Below are positions 1 through 8,166 of a stretch of 38,909 bases of DNA, piece after piece. Made by a program: the position numbers and the translations under genes. Position 1 is the first letter of the stretch. Each line of letters opens with the position of its first letter. Location: positions 1 through 38,909 of the forward strand of contig CAIQIV010000252.1 of the NCBI GenBank assembly GCA_903871905.1, in the 5' to 3' direction. This DNA comes from an uncultured Chloroflexota bacterium (GTDB lineage Bacteria > Chloroflexota > Anaerolineae > Anaerolineales > UBA4823). The notes under the pieces were generated by a model. It ran no database searches and was not told where the DNA came from. It saw nothing but the letters and a program-made list of their open reading frames with translations.

Positions 1-1
1 A

Positions 2-373
2 GGGCATGCCGGGAATACCCATAATGAACGAGCCGACCAGATCGCCAGCGCCTTTGCCCAGGGAAGAAAGCCTGCACCTGGACTGCGCATGGAGAGGCAG
101 GCAGCCCCGGAGCATGAGCTGCCTGTGCCTGTAACCGGTTGCCAGGAGCCGGCGCAAGGAATTTTGAAACTGGATCTGTCCCCAGGTCCTGCTCGGGTGA
201 GCTACCTCAGCCTGGTGAGGGGAGAGTTAAGACGGCACTCAACCTGGGCAGAATGCCAGGCGCGCACCACCGGCGTCTCAGGGGCAAAGTTCAAAAAGTG
301 CCGGTCTGTTCAAGAAGAAATGGAGACCATCAAAGGCTGGGGACTGCCGAAGGATGCCCTGTCGGGCTTGTAA
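2..373 (+). CDS. Ribonuclease HI, 3' part, with C-terminal viroplasmin/hybrid-binding domain
   Basis: The frame is open from the left edge to a stop at 373, so this is the C-terminal part of a gene that begins outside the window. The first visible residues, GHAGNTHNERADQIASAF, match the end of the RNase HI fold: the conserved His loop (GHxGNxxNERAD) and the last catalytic Asp. The enzyme cuts RNA in RNA:DNA hybrids. After a Pro-rich linker of about 40 residues comes a second domain, from about YLSLVRGE to the end, with the pattern WAECQ, then SGAKFKK, then an acidic helix. That is the signature of the RNase H1 hybrid-binding domain (viroplasmin family, PF01693), which in eukaryotic and Bacillus halodurans enzymes sits at the N-terminus. 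The gene converges on the flavin reductase gene with 16 bp between stops. An internal ATG at 89 is not a likely start, because it would discard the RNase H core. Confidence 0.82.
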   Translation, partial: GHAGNTHNERADQIASAFAQGRKPAPGLRMERQAAPEHELPVPVTGCQEPAQGILKLDLSPGPARVSYLSLVRGELRRHSTWAECQARTTGVSGAKFKKCRSVQEEMETIKGWGLPKDALSGL

Positions 374-389
374 TGCCTCTTGGATCAGG

Positions 390-1049
390 CTAACGTTCCA
401 GGCGGCGTAAGACCTCATCCGGGTCGGCGACCGGGAGATGGATCAACTCGCCGATCCGGGTATATTCGATCGATCCTCCCAGGCGAGTGATGGGTTCCAT
501 CTTAACTGTATCTACCAGGCCGTTATCCCGCAGTAGATCCTCTCGGATATGGAAGCACAGCACACGCCCCAGGACCATGGTGTTGGTTGAGCCTTCCACT
601 GGAACGATCTGGGTTACACGGCACTCCATGGCCACAGGGGCAGCCAGAATGCGCAAGGGGCGTATATGGATCGATGGAATAATCTCCAGGTGCGCAAGCT
701 CGAACTCATTAAAGCCTGGGGGAACATCAGCGGAGGAGATAATCATCTCATCTGCCAGGTCTTCGGTAGCCACATGGGATACGAACTCCCCTACCTCCCG
801 GACGTTGCGCAGCGTGTCCTTCGTGTGCGGCAGGCGTGTTTGCCGCTCTGAAACGGAGAACATAATTGTTGGAGGAAAACCAGCCACGGCGTTGTAAAAC
901 GAAAACGGAGCCAGGTTATGCTCCCCGGCGGCGGAGATGGTTGACACCCAGGCAATTGGGCGCGGCGCGGCAATGCTGGTAAGCAGATGATAAGGAGCTC
1001 GAGGGGCCATTTCCTCTGGCATGAGGGTGATAATGGATGAACGAATCAT
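390..1049 (-). CDS. Flavin reductase family protein (FMN-binding split barrel)
   Basis: 219 residues, the usual size for flavin reductase-like/flavoredoxin domain proteins. The N-terminal half has the typical pattern YHLLTSIAAPRPIAWVST, then NLAPFSFYNAV and a PPTIMFSV strand, which form the FMN pocket of this split-barrel family. Such proteins bind FMN and either pass electrons to a partner oxygenase or act as flavoredoxins; the partner and substrate cannot be told from sequence. ATG at 1049 is taken as start because it precedes the conserved core by a normal distance; ATGs at residues 10 and 14 are alternatives. The ribosome site is weak (AAGAG about 10 nt upstream). The gene appears to stand alone, convergent with the RNase H gene. 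Confidence 0.85.
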   Translation of the reverse strand: MIRSSIITLMPEEMAPRAPYHLLTSIAAPRPIAWVSTISAAGEHNLAPFSFYNAVAGFPPTIMFSVSERQTRLPHTKDTLRNVREVGEFVSHVATEDLADEMIISSADVPPGFNEFELAHLEIIPSIHIRPLRILAAPVAMECRVTQIVPVEGSTNTMVLGRVLCFHIREDLLRDNGLVDTVKMEPITRLGGSIEYTRIGELIHLPVADPDEVLRRLER

Positions 1050-1336
1050 ATCTATACTCTTTTCACAAAGAATTCACTGAAACGGGGCTCACCCGCGCTT
1101 CAAAGGAACCGCCAACCGCTTTTGATCTTGCCAAAGGGTACCATAAAACCACTCACTTGAAGGAAAGTTTCGTCTTTCGCGGCCAATTTCATCCACTGGA
1201 TGGCTCAATGGTTAGGTGATCAATCTACAGGCCAGCTATGGAAAATCGCCTGTGCTCCGAATTCCTGCCTGCCGAAAACCAAATATTGAAGTTCTAAACC
1301 TTTATTTGTCGAATTGCATTTCACCGGTAACGCTAG
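1050..1336. other. Intergenic stretch, nothing recognised
   Basis: 287 bp between the start of the flavin reductase gene and the stop of the deaminase gene, both on the minus strand. It must carry the flavin reductase promoter. No RNA gene, strong hairpin with U-tract, repeat or convincing small gene was seen. A 60-codon plus-strand frame here (1037-1219) resembles no protein family I know and has no ribosome site. Confidence 0.5.
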
Positions 1337-1813
1337 TCAGTCCCAGAAGCCGTAGTGGACTTCTTCTACACCATCTACCGCAATAGGTCCTTCCACCTGC
1401 ACAGGTTTGATACCTTTGGCAAATACGTCCTGGCAGGCAATTGCCAACGAAGGGTTCTTTGCCGGGTTTTTTACCAGCTCGTATAACCGCTCCCCGCTCA
1501 TGGCAAAGACCACCCGGCCAACATTCCCCCAGTAGATGGATGCCGCGCACATGGCGCACGGCTCAGTGCTGGCATAAAGGGTACACTGCCACAGATACTC
1601 AGGGGTATACTTTGCCGAGGCTACCCGCATGAGATTCAACTCGGCGTGCCCGGTGCAGTCGTGGTCGGTCAAAACTGTATTTTGTCCCTCCAGAAGGATT
1701 TCTCCCTCAGGTCCGACCAGCACTGCTCCAAACGGATGATTGCCCCGCGCCTTTGCCCGGTTGGCAGCAGCTACAGCTTCCTGCAAATATTGGTATTCTT
1801 TAGCTTTGATCAT
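1337..1813 (-). CDS. Nucleoside deaminase (cytidine/guanine/tRNA-adenosine deaminase superfamily)
   Basis: A 158-residue zinc hydrolase that removes an amino group from a nucleobase. The zinc site is complete: HAE at residues 56-58 (His ligand and catalytic Glu) and PCAMC at 85-89 (two Cys ligands), followed by SIYWGNVGRVVF, typical of the guanine-deaminase/TadA-like branch. Length matches bacterial guanine deaminases (about 156 residues), but substrate is not settled; the conserved C-terminal region ends in HYGFWD. The ATG at 1813 is chosen over a start 21 codons upstream because a purine-rich AGAGAGAAA precedes it and the family begins here; the extra N-terminal residues look unrelated. The tRNA-Arg gene with its terminator lies just upstream on the same strand. 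Confidence 0.85.
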   Translation of the reverse strand: MIKAKEYQYLQEAVAAANRAKARGNHPFGAVLVGPEGEILLEGQNTVLTDHDCTGHAELNLMRVASAKYTPEYLWQCTLYASTEPCAMCAASIYWGNVGRVVFAMSGERLYELVKNPAKNPSLAIACQDVFAKGIKPVQVEGPIAVDGVEEVHYGFWD

Positions 1814-1887
1814 GTGGTTTCTCTCTCTTTCTTTTACCACCCACGCCCGGGCAATTTTAAGCTTGCCAAACGGCAATCTTTAAACAA

Positions 1888-1919
1888 AAATGTGGCGGGA
1901 TGAATTTTCCACCACATTT
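1888..1919 (-). terminator. Intrinsic terminator downstream of tRNA-Arg
   Basis: Read on the minus strand, a 10-bp stem (arms 1910-1919 and 1888-1897, one G-U pair) is followed directly by a run of five T. It lies 17 bp beyond the tRNA 3' end and so ends the tRNA transcript before the deaminase gene. Confidence 0.75.
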
Positions 1920-1935
1920 AGCCTGATTTTTCAGG

Positions 1936-2009
1936 CGCCCCCGGCGCGACTCGAACACGCGACCCCTTGCTCCGCAAGCAAGTGCTCTAATCCACTGAGC
2001 TACGAGGGC
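1936..2009 (-). tRNA. tRNA-Arg (anticodon GCG)
   Basis: A full cloverleaf folds on the minus strand. The acceptor arms GCCCTCG and CGGGGGC pair over 7 bp (one G-U), the D-arm is GCTC/GAGC, the anticodon stem CTTGC/GCAAG encloses the loop TTGCGGA, the variable loop has 5 nt, and the T-arm GCGTG/CGCGC encloses TTCGAGT. Loop positions 34-36 are GCG, so it reads the Arg codon CGC. The discriminator base is G and CCA is not encoded, so CCA must be added by nucleotidyltransferase. Most bacteria read CGN codons with an ACG (inosine) tRNA; a GCG tRNA is less usual. Confidence 0.93.
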
Positions 2010-2034
2010 ATTTCCCTTTTCAAAAAGCCCCGTT

Positions 2035-2062
2035 ATTTTACCACTATCTTCTGTAAAATCAA
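2035..2062 (-). promoter_or_regulatory. Probable promoter of tRNA-Arg
   Basis: On the minus strand a TTGATT -35 box (2057-2062) and a TAAAAT -10 box (2035-2040) are separated by 16 bp and would start transcription about 20 bp before the tRNA. The same stretch can fold into a hairpin with outer arms AAAAAGCC/GGCTTTTT, which may also terminate the upstream coiled-coil gene. Confidence 0.5.
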
Positions 2063-2080
2063 GGCTTTTTTTATTACCCT

Positions 2081-4777
2081 TCATCGCGAGATGATCTCCC
2101 GTCCGTGGATGTCCACAGCATGCTGGTCATCCAGTGCAACCTGGTAGAAGCGAACTTTGCGCTGCAGCTTTTGCAGGTCCGCCAGCAGTTGTTCATATGT
2201 GCGGGTACCCTTGCTTCCCTGGGTTTTTAGCTGGTCCAATGCCAGCTGGGTCTCATCGATCAGGGCCTGGATCTCAGGCGCAGCGGTGGGGTGATCCTGG
2301 TAGGCCTGGCGGCGAGCGCGCCACTGATCCAGCATGTCCAGCAGCTCTTTTTCCAGCTTGTCCAACCGGGCGCGTTCCTGGGAAATCTGCCCGGCAGCCT
2401 GCCCAGATTTCTCCGCCAGGGATTGGTAGGAACTGGTCAATTTGCCCAGTTGTGAGACTAATGACAGCGCCCGGGTTTTATTTTTGGGGATTGACTTCCA
2501 CTCCTGTTCCAGGCGGTCAAACTCCTGGCGCACGGCGCTGGTCATCTCACCGGATGGAAGCCAGCCTCCAACCAGGGAAGTCTGGGAAGCCGGGATAAAG
2601 GGCTCGCTGGCGCGGCGGCGCATTTCAATGGCTGCTGTATAAGCTGCCGAGACATGCTTTTCAACCTCTTGTACAGCAGCGGTGGCTGCCCTGCACGACT
2701 GCCAGAAGTCACAGTGCTGCTTGAACTCAACCACCAACTGCTGAAGGGTGAAGGCTGGCGGGCCACCGTAGCCATGCAGATCCAGCGCCTGGCTGCCAGT
2801 TACCAGCCGGCGAGCCTCGTTAACCGCCGGGTCATCCAGGGGTGAAATGGCATCCAATGCAGCCAGGGAGCTGCTTAGAGTCTGCACCTGCTGGATGATC
2901 TCCTGCTTGAGCTGCTGCAGCCAGCCGTTTCCTGCCAGTTTGGCGCGTTCGATGCCAGCAGAAACCTGGCGGGCTTTACGATCCACCATGCCCTGCTGCG
3001 GCTGGTCGAGTTCATTGCTCAACTGCTGTAGGTTTGCCTGCAGGCGGGAAGACTCTGCGGCAGCCGTGCTTTCCAGAAAGCTGTTGCTGCGAATGGCAAA
3101 CGAGATCTGCTGCATGGCGGCCCGTCCGCTGGCCAGCTGTTCGCGGGCTGCCCCTTCTACCTGTTGGATTTCAACCAGCCGGGAGCGGATGTTGGCCATG
3201 CGCAAGCGCAGCAAACTGGAAAACTCTGCAAGCTGGTGCACCTCATCCAGGCGACCTGCCAGATCATTTTCTGGAATGCTTTCGGAAGGATCGGCGGCCA
3301 GCCGACGGAGACCTTCGGCAAGAGCCAACAGCTCGGAGGCCGCATAGCTGACTTTGTCCACCTTGGGCCAGTTCTCCGGATTGTATGCCTGGCATTGTTC
3401 ACTGAGTTTTTGGGCCTCCTTGCGCCAGGTTTCGGTCTGGCTGATCTCCGGGCTGTTGAGCAGCGCCAGCAGCTCCCCATGTTGAGAGGCAATTTTCTGG
3501 AATTGATCAGCCAGGCTGTCCAGGCGCTTGAGCAGATCCTGTGCGGCTGCCCGGTCCAGGATCACCTGTTCCGGCTCGCGAGGTTTGGTGATCTGACCCA
3601 GTGCGTTGATCTGCTGGCCGAGTGCAGTGAGCATGGCACGCGTCTGGTCCCACTGCACCGGGTGCACCGGGCTGCTGGCCAGGCTGGTGCACTGCGCGTT
3701 TAGTTTTTGTAAGCCTTCTGAAAGCTGTGGGAGCACCAGGATCAACTCGGCGAACTGCCTCTGGGCTTGGTTCACCTGACTGCCCAGCTCCAGGGATGCA
3801 TGCTGGACGTTTGCCGCTTCGGCGCCAATCTCCTGCATGAGTTCGATCTCCATGTGATCCAGCGTGTTCTGCATGGTATCGGTAATCACCTTGAGCTGGT
3901 CAAACTGCTTTCGCACCTGTTTCATGTTAAGACCTGGCAGTAGGCTGCCCAGGATGGACCCCAGGCTGTCCAGAGAGCGGCGCAGGCGCATGATGTTTCT
4001 CGCAGTTTCAAGATATTGGGTATTCCAGGCCTGGGCTTGAAACAGCAGTGTTTCCAGAGCCGGGTAGGCCTGAGTGATCGCGTCATGGACTCGGCTGATT
4101 TCACCCTTATCCACACCGGCGAGCGCATCCCCCTGCCCCTCTCCCAGGAAGACTGCTGGAACCTGCTCCAGGACGGCCAACGCCTGGCGTTCCTGATGTT
4201 CTGCTTCCAGCATGGTCTGCCCTTCCAGGTGATGCTCCCGCAACTGGTCCATCGCCAGGGTTATCTGGCGAACAAGCTGTTGGAACCTGACCGCCTGTTG
4301 GGAGACCAGTTGCCCAGCCTGGCCCAGTTCCTGCGCCAGGTCAGCAACGGCTTGAAGTGATTTCTCGCATAGGGACAGCTCATCCCGGATGATGCACAGT
4401 TCCTGGCGCAGGCGAAACTGGTAATAAGGCGACCCAACAAGGTTCTTCCAGGCGTTGGTGGTGGGAAGACGCAGTGCCTGGTTGGATGCAACCAGATGGA
4501 GTTCAAGCGCTTGCAGCTGGCGCTGGACATCGTCCAGGCAGGTATGCAGCTGCCCTGCCAGGCTGCCAAATGGTTCCGGATCGCGGGCGTCATAGACTTG
4601 TGCTGCGGCAGCCGCCTGACGCCGCCGGGCATGGAGCTGGCGCACATTGGCACGCAGCTGTTTTAAATCCAGGAGGGATTGCGCTTTCCAGTAATTTGCC
4701 AGGAGTAAAAGCCCGGCGAACAGGATCGCCAGCCCAAGCAGGATCAGCCCGGCGAAAGCCAGTAGCAGCAGTTCCAT
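2081..4777 (-). CDS. Membrane-anchored coiled-coil protein of unknown function
   Basis: 898 residues. The N-terminus is one hydrophobic helix (about residues 2-27, very Leu-rich) followed by a basic stretch, as in a single-pass anchor with the rest in the cytoplasm. Everything after about residue 30 is rich in Leu, Gln, Ala and Glu with heptad-like spacing and almost no Cys, which points to long coiled coils; no enzymatic motif is visible. The start codon directly abuts the htpG stop codon (4778), so the two genes are almost certainly cotranscribed and translationally coupled. The general look recalls septation-ring regulator EzrA-type or other membrane-tethered helical-bundle proteins, but I see no sequence signature that proves it. 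I do not recognise the family. Confidence 0.8.
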   Translation of the reverse strand: MELLLLAFAGLILLGLAILFAGLLLLANYWKAQSLLDLKQLRANVRQLHARRRQAAAAAQVYDARDPEPFGSLAGQLHTCLDDVQRQLQALELHLVASNQALRLPTTNAWKNLVGSPYYQFRLRQELCIIRDELSLCEKSLQAVADLAQELGQAGQLVSQQAVRFQQLVRQITLAMDQLREHHLEGQTMLEAEHQERQALAVLEQVPAVFLGEGQGDALAGVDKGEISRVHDAITQAYPALETLLFQAQAWNTQYLETARNIMRLRRSLDSLGSILGSLLPGLNMKQVRKQFDQLKVITDTMQNTLDHMEIELMQEIGAEAANVQHASLELGSQVNQAQRQFAELILVLPQLSEGLQKLNAQCTSLASSPVHPVQWDQTRAMLTALGQQINALGQITKPREPEQVILDRAAAQDLLKRLDSLADQFQKIASQHGELLALLNSPEISQTETWRKEAQKLSEQCQAYNPENWPKVDKVSYAASELLALAEGLRRLAADPSESIPENDLAGRLDEVHQLAEFSSLLRLRMANIRSRLVEIQQVEGAAREQLASGRAAMQQISFAIRSNSFLESTAAAESSRLQANLQQLSNELDQPQQGMVDRKARQVSAGIERAKLAGNGWLQQLKQEIIQQVQTLSSSLAALDAISPLDDPAVNEARRLVTGSQALDLHGYGGPPAFTLQQLVVEFKQHCDFWQSCRAATAAVQEVEKHVSAAYTAAIEMRRRASEPFIPASQTSLVGGWLPSGEMTSAVRQEFDRLEQEWKSIPKNKTRALSLVSQLGKLTSSYQSLAEKSGQAAGQISQERARLDKLEKELLDMLDQWRARRQAYQDHPTAAPEIQALIDETQLALDQLKTQGSKGTRTYEQLLADLQKLQRKVRFYQVALDDQHAVDIHGREIISR

Positions 4778-6649
4778 TTAGCCCAGGGCAGCCTCCATCA
4801 GTTTCTGGATACGGGAGATCATCCCGGCTGGATCCGGATGCAGCCCCTCGATCAGCAGGGCATCTTCGTATACCTGTTCCATTACCCAGGTGCTGCGCGG
4901 ATCATCCCCAGCTAGGCTGTTCAGGCGCAGCATGATCGGGTGGTGAGGGTTGAGTTCCAATACCTTCTTTGGCGCTTCAAAATCGCGCTGCAGAAAGCGG
5001 TACACGCGCTGCATTTCCTGGTTAGGGGAACCCTCCGGGTCGACCAGGCGCGCTGGAGAGTCGGATAGGCGGTCAGTGGTGCGCACGTCGGTCACCCGGT
5101 CGCCTAAGAGGGCTTTGAAGCGCTCGATAATGGAGGACGATTCGCTCTCACTGAGGGATGGCGCTTGATCGCCGGTTTCTCCAGGCTCTAGCCGGGGAAG
5201 GTCGGCATTGGCTGCGTTGACCAGCTGGTGTTCCTGGTATTTTTGCAACCGGACCAGCATGAAGGCATCCAGAGGATCGGTCATCAGCAGCGCCTCAAAT
5301 CCATGGCTGCGCAGGATGTCCAGGTGGGGACTGTACAGCACAGAGCGGTCGTCGTCGCCAATGATGTAGTAAATCTGATTCTGCCCCGGTTTCATGCGGG
5401 CAACATAGTCGTCCAAGGAAGACCATTTTTCAGGCTGCGTGGTGGTGCGGAAGCGCAGCAGGGGGTATAGATTATCTGGCTCGTTGACCTCGATGGCTAC
5501 ACCCTGTTTGATGTGCCGCGAACTCTTTTCCCAGAACTGCTGGTATTTCTCTGGCTCATCTTTTGCCAGCTTGAGCAGCGTGTCCAGAACTTTGCTGGTG
5601 ATCAGCTTCTTGAGCTGCGCCATGACCCGGTTAGACTGGATTGTCTCGCGCGAGACATTAAGCGGCAGGTCTTCTGAATCGACCACACCCTGGATGAAAC
5701 TCAGGTATTCTGGGAGCAGGTCCTTGTGATACTCCTGGATCAGCACTTTACGGGCGTAAAGCTTCAGGCCGTCCTCTTTGCGCAAAGAGAACATGGTTCG
5801 TTCAGGCGTCGCTGGGATATACAGAATTGCGTAGAACTGGGTCGGCGCATCCACCACCATATGAGCATGGGCGAGCGGGGGCTCCAGGTCCAGGGTGAGC
5901 TGCCGGTAAAAATCCTCATATTCTTTTAGTTCAACCTGGCGAGGGACCTGCCGCCAGATAGCGGTACGCTGGTTAGCCTGCTCGGCTTTCTCTCCCAGGT
6001 AAATGGGGAAGGGAATGAAATTGGAATGGCGGCGGATGATTTCTTTCAGGCGGTATTCCTGGGCAAACTCAGCCGCATCTTCTTTGAGCTTGATGGTGAT
6101 GGTGGTACCGCGCTCTGCTTTATCCGCTGGCTCAAGAGTGTATGTGTCCGCGCCGGTGCAGAACCACGAGGTAGCCTGGGCCTCTGGTCTGAAGGAACGG
6201 GAGGTGACACGTATCCACTCGGCGACCATGAAAGCAGAGTAGAAGCCCACGCCAAACTGGCCAATCAGGTCCGATGCACTTTTTCCCTGCTCTTTGACGG
6301 TACGGATGAAATCCCGTGCCCCGGAATGTGCAATGGTACCCAGGTTTTCAATCATTTCATCAGTAGTCATGCCGATGCCGGTATCACTGATGGTCAGAGT
6401 CTTGTTCTCGGTGTCACCGATGATGCGAATCGCCAGCTCGGCTTCAGGATTCAGAATGTTGCGGTTGGTGAGGGTCTCAAAATCGATGCGCGTCAGGGCG
6501 TCGGAGGCGTTGGAGATCAGCTCGCGTAGGAAAATTTCTCGCTCTGAATACAGGGAATGGATCAGGATATCGAGGAGCTGGCGCGTTTCCGCCTTGAAAG
6601 CAACCGGCTCCGGGGAATGGGTGGGTGTGGGGGGAAGATTCTCGTCCAT
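4778..6649 (-). CDS. htpG: Chaperone HtpG (Hsp90 family)
   Basis: 623 residues, practically the length of E. coli HtpG (624). The GHKL ATP site is intact: SEREIFLRELISNASDAL (residues 35-52), DTGIGM (89-94) and GQFGVGFYSAFM (130-141). The middle domain contains the Hsp90 signature stretch with LNVSRE around the catalytic Arg region, and a C-terminal dimerisation domain follows. It is an ATP-driven cytoplasmic dimeric chaperone for late folding steps and stress. ATG at 6649 has a GAAGG ribosome site 7 nt upstream; the first 18 residues are a short Pro-rich tail beyond the usual start. Upstream lie four 12-bp tandem repeats that may regulate it. No CIRCE element was seen. Confidence 0.96.
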   Translation of the reverse strand: MDENLPPTPTHSPEPVAFKAETRQLLDILIHSLYSEREIFLRELISNASDALTRIDFETLTNRNILNPEAELAIRIIGDTENKTLTISDTGIGMTTDEMIENLGTIAHSGARDFIRTVKEQGKSASDLIGQFGVGFYSAFMVAEWIRVTSRSFRPEAQATSWFCTGADTYTLEPADKAERGTTITIKLKEDAAEFAQEYRLKEIIRRHSNFIPFPIYLGEKAEQANQRTAIWRQVPRQVELKEYEDFYRQLTLDLEPPLAHAHMVVDAPTQFYAILYIPATPERTMFSLRKEDGLKLYARKVLIQEYHKDLLPEYLSFIQGVVDSEDLPLNVSRETIQSNRVMAQLKKLITSKVLDTLLKLAKDEPEKYQQFWEKSSRHIKQGVAIEVNEPDNLYPLLRFRTTTQPEKWSSLDDYVARMKPGQNQIYYIIGDDDRSVLYSPHLDILRSHGFEALLMTDPLDAFMLVRLQKYQEHQLVNAANADLPRLEPGETGDQAPSLSESESSSIIERFKALLGDRVTDVRTTDRLSDSPARLVDPEGSPNQEMQRVYRFLQRDFEAPKKVLELNPHHPIMLRLNSLAGDDPRSTWVMEQVYEDALLIEGLHPDPAGMISRIQKLMEAALG

Positions 6650-6678
6650 AGGCTACCTTCGGTTGTATAAGAATTTAT

Positions 6679-6726
6679 TGTTGAAAACACTGTTGAAAAC
6701 ACTGTTGAAAACACTGTTGAAAACAC
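6679..6726. repeat. Four perfect tandem 12-bp repeats upstream of htpG
   Basis: The unit TGTTGAAAACAC occurs four times without a single mismatch (6679, 6691, 6703, 6715), 30 bp upstream of the htpG start codon. Each unit holds an inverted repeat, TGTT-GAA-AACA, so the array is a row of dyads with 12-bp spacing. A TTATAC box for htpG lies between the array and the gene, and a TATATT box on the far side. The array could be an operator or simply slipped-strand expansion. Confidence 0.85.
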
Positions 6727-6787
6727 TACAAATATATCCGAAGATTGTTAGAAAACCGTAAGAGGGGTGGAGAACATGACAAGGACA

Positions 6788-7945
6788 TTACAGCTCCCAG
6801 GGCGCTGCACCGCTGCCATTGAAACCAGAAAAGGAGGCGCGGATGGGGGCAGAGAGTTCTGGATGCAGGTCTGCAACGGCAGCGACCAGCCCAAAACAAC
6901 CGGCGATCATCATATCCCCAAAGGGTACCGCAAAATAGGGACGCAGGGAGGAGGGTCGCAGCAAGCTGCGCCGGGGTCCGGTCACCACTACCCCATAACT
7001 CCCTGCATCGAGCGGGAGCGGGGTGGGATCATAAACCAGGGCGCCGTGGCCATGATCCCCGAAGACATCGGCATGCTGCAAGCTGGAATCTGCCAGGGCG
7101 CGCAGCAGGACCTCGAGGCGGGGAAGATCGAGCAGGCCGGTATGATGCTCAAAGACTCCTTCAATACCCCCCGGTCCCAGGCGGAAGGCCAGGGTGTGAA
7201 AATTGCCTGCATTGACCACCAGATTGCGCGGCTGGCTGATGTGGGGGTCAAAGGTGGCGCCAAGAATTGCTGCTGGGGCGGTGTCCATTACCACCAGCGG
7301 GACACGGTGGAAAAATTCAGGTGCGGATGCAAACGCCGAGTCCACCACTGCCTGCAGCCGGGTCATGATGGTTGGCACTTGATCCGACCGGTACGCAAAG
7401 GCGCTCAGTCGGTTCAGGCGGCGGATGCGCTGGTCCAGGTAATCGAAGCGGAACTGGCGATCCGAATAACCGGTAGGAGAATTCCCATGGTCAAAAACGG
7501 CCACAGCCACGGCTGCCAGTTCGCTAAGAGATACTCCAAAAGCCTGCATGGCACGGGAGATGGCATCCAGGTCGAAATCACACAGTTCCAGGCGCATGAC
7601 AGATTCATGCAGCCCCAGGGCTTCGTCATCGCTGAGCACCTGGATCCCCAGCTGGGCGACTGCATCCAGGTCATCATTGAAAGTGCGCGCCGCCTCGGGA
7701 GTGGCATACACAGCCAGCCCGCGGCGGATATTTTCCTCAGCAGCCCACTGGCTGGGGCCGCCGCCCATGGTCACGCCGGTCAACAACACCGCCTGCTGGT
7801 TTTGCGCTGCCTGGCGCAGTCGGTTGTGAATGATCATGGTTGGGGAAGGCATAATCAGCTTCAAACCGTTTTCAATATCCAGGCGAGAATCATACAGGAA
7901 GATATCCTGTGTGCCAGTTCCAATATCAACACTGAGAATTTGCAT
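6788..7945 (-). CDS. DUF1786 family protein
   Basis: 385 residues. The N-terminus ILSVDIGTGTQDIFLYD is the hallmark of DUF1786 (PF08735), a family labelled in databases as putative pyruvate formate-lyase activating enzyme, though it lacks the CxxxCxxC radical-SAM motif and this protein has none either. The opening motif instead resembles the phosphate-binding strand of ASKHA-fold (actin/Hsp70/sugar kinase) proteins, and further Gly-rich turns follow (LLTGVTMGGG near residue 55, VVNAGNFHTLAF near residue 235). The biochemical role is unknown. It is divergent from the methylmalonyl-CoA mutase gene. The ORF on the opposite strand over this gene is a shadow. Confidence 0.8.
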   Translation of the reverse strand: MQILSVDIGTGTQDIFLYDSRLDIENGLKLIMPSPTMIIHNRLRQAAQNQQAVLLTGVTMGGGPSQWAAEENIRRGLAVYATPEAARTFNDDLDAVAQLGIQVLSDDEALGLHESVMRLELCDFDLDAISRAMQAFGVSLSELAAVAVAVFDHGNSPTGYSDRQFRFDYLDQRIRRLNRLSAFAYRSDQVPTIMTRLQAVVDSAFASAPEFFHRVPLVVMDTAPAAILGATFDPHISQPRNLVVNAGNFHTLAFRLGPGGIEGVFEHHTGLLDLPRLEVLLRALADSSLQHADVFGDHGHGALVYDPTPLPLDAGSYGVVVTGPRRSLLRPSSLRPYFAVPFGDMMIAGCFGLVAAVADLHPELSAPIRASFSGFNGSGAAPWEL

Positions 7946-8132
7946 AATAACCTTTCAAAAAGAGATCCCCATCGACAGGAAAAGTCTACCATAAATTTTA
8001 TTTTCTCGACGTCGATCCTTTCATTCCAACCCCAGAAATAAAACTCAGATAGACTGCCAGGCTTTCTGAGACGGGATGTTTAGATCAGCGGGCGCGATAA
8101 ACTTTTAATCGATAAGAAAAGCGGAATCAGGG

Positions 8133-8138
8133 TATACT
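8133..8138 (+). promoter_or_regulatory. Candidate -10 box for the mutase operon
   Basis: TATACT lies 29-34 bp upstream of the mutase start in the 221-bp divergent intergenic region. No good -35 hexamer stands at the normal distance, so this is only a candidate. Confidence 0.3.
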
Positions 8139-8166
8139 GGGGAAAATTCTTGTAATGAGGATGATG

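Noticed and set aside
1-115. A minus-strand gene entering from the left edge (open frame GKGAGDLVGSFIMG)
   Set aside because: The plus-strand frame here carries the RNase HI His-loop motif, which explains the conservation-like appearance.
1037-1219. 60-codon plus-strand frame in the gap before the deaminase gene
   Set aside because: No ribosome site, no recognisable motif, and its first part overlaps the flavin reductase start.
6679-6726. CRISPR array
   Set aside because: The 12-bp units are back to back without spacers.
6650-6787. CIRCE/HrcA operator upstream of htpG
   Set aside because: No TTAGCACTC-N9-GAGTGCTAA pattern is present; only the 12-bp repeats are.
6767-8041. 424-codon plus-strand frame over the DUF1786 gene
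   Set aside because: It is antisense to a protein with clear family motifs and its own composition (His/Gln/Gly-rich, no motifs) is that of a shadow frame.
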